Assembly: GCF_001922345.1 (NCBI RefSeq) | Contig: NZ_CP018812.1 | Span: 558,001-622,000, forward strand | Direction of reading: 5' to 3' | DNA from: Paraburkholderia sp. SOS3 | GTDB taxonomy: Bacteria > Pseudomonadota > Gammaproteobacteria > Burkholderiales > Burkholderiaceae | Length of the DNA: 64,000 nt | Shown here: positions 63,665 through 64,000 of the stretch, one piece after another | How the letters are laid out: every line of letters starts with the position of its first letter | How positions within the stretch are numbered: position 1 is the stretch's first letter | Program-made: the position numbers and the translations under genes | The notes under the pieces: generated by a model | Seen by the model: only the letters and a program-made list of their open reading frames with translations | What the model was told of the DNA's origin: nothing | Databases searched by the model: none

Positions 63665-64000
63665 ATGAAAGTATCGACGACGGATTCTGCCCGGCGCTCG
63701 TTCGGCATCATCGGCGGCCTCGGGCCGCTCGCCGGGGCCGACATCTTTTTCAAACTTGTCAAGGCAACGCCCGCACGCAGCGACGCCGAGCATTTCGATG
63801 TGGTGTTCGAGCAGCACCCGTTTCCGAATGCAGGCGGCTCGCGCGCCGCGACGACCGAACGCAAGCTATACATCTTCGACATGATTCGCAACTTCGAGAA
63901 GCGCGGCATTACGACTGCGGTGCTGCCGTGCTTTCTCAGTCACAGTTTTATCGATCAGTTGCAGGAAAATGCGTCGCTGCAGATCGTCGACATGCTCGAC
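63665..64000 (+). CDS. Aspartate/glutamate racemase-family protein, cut by the window end
   Basis: The first 112 codons are visible. RSFGIIGGLGPLAGADIFFKLV is the family N-terminus, and Cys89 in TAVLPCFLSH is the first catalytic cysteine; the second lies beyond the window. Cofactor-independent racemisation of Asp or Glu is likely. It starts 19 bases after the symporter stop, so one operon. Confidence 0.88.
   Translation, partial: MKVSTTDSARRSFGIIGGLGPLAGADIFFKLVKATPARSDAEHFDVVFEQHPFPNAGGSRAATTERKLYIFDMIRNFEKRGITTAVLPCFLSHSFIDQLQENASLQIVDMLD

Overview
The window looks like a stretch of a Burkholderiaceae genome, most like Paraburkholderia, Caballeronia or Trinickia. G+C is high, there are many LysR regulators, and it carries family-typical genes: acdS/acdR, kbl/tdh, a DUF2844-DUF3443 pair and a DUF4148 protein. 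The mix of catabolic, regulatory and accessory genes, with no tRNA, rRNA or ribosomal genes seen, suggests a secondary replicon or accessory part of the chromosome. This placement is inferred from gene content alone.

0.6-13 kb: an operon with a perfect LexA box encodes a small protein and a tyrosine recombinase that has lost most catalytic residues. Next come threonine catabolism (an XRE-cupin regulator divergent from kbl-tdh, with two paired operators), a YceI lipoprotein, a TetR-DUF1348 operon with operator and terminator, a small outer-membrane protein, a decayed small gene, peptide deformylase and a TonB-dependent receptor. Six copies of a short repeat (GGTGAG-N6-CGGGA type) lie in the window, five of them in its first 9.4 kb. 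At 12.1-13.0 kb three gene remnants (FAD enzyme, aldo/keto reductase, LysR) lie end to end.

13-31 kb: a 1839-residue kinase/ATPase/GAF/PAS/histidine-kinase protein; fumC-maeA; acdS divergent from acdR; three secreted propeller-like proteins around an OsmC protein; an oxidoreductase and a cytochrome c.

31-44 kb: small catabolic units, each with its regulator: HpcH aldolase-aminotransferase-LysR, alpha/beta hydrolases, AraC-quinone oxidoreductase and LysR-cupin. There is also a 5'-truncated ATP-grasp gene.

44-50.9 kb: DUF2844-DUF3443, the latter with two aspartic-protease motifs, behind an AT-rich leader. Then a locus apparently controlled by an HxlR regulator with three matching operators, including a Tat-exported crotonase and an NmrA-like protein.

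50.9-61.2 kb: the most novel part. A HrpB-like AraC regulator (type III secretion) lies among three effector-like genes: an OTU-like cysteine protease candidate, a proline-rich protein with three PPxY motifs, and a cysteine-free harpin-like protein. Each is preceded by a HrpB/HrpX-type box (TTCG-N16-TTCG; two are full TTCGC-N15-TTCGC PIP boxes) with a -10-like element 31-32 bases downstream. An IagB/IpgF-type transglycosylase lies in the same stretch, but no secretion-apparatus genes do. An overlapping Rieske oxygenase / MenD-like / pyruvyl-transferase operon sits within it.

61.2-64 kb: a HypT-like LysR, an acidic-substrate symporter and an Asp/Glu racemase cut by the window end.
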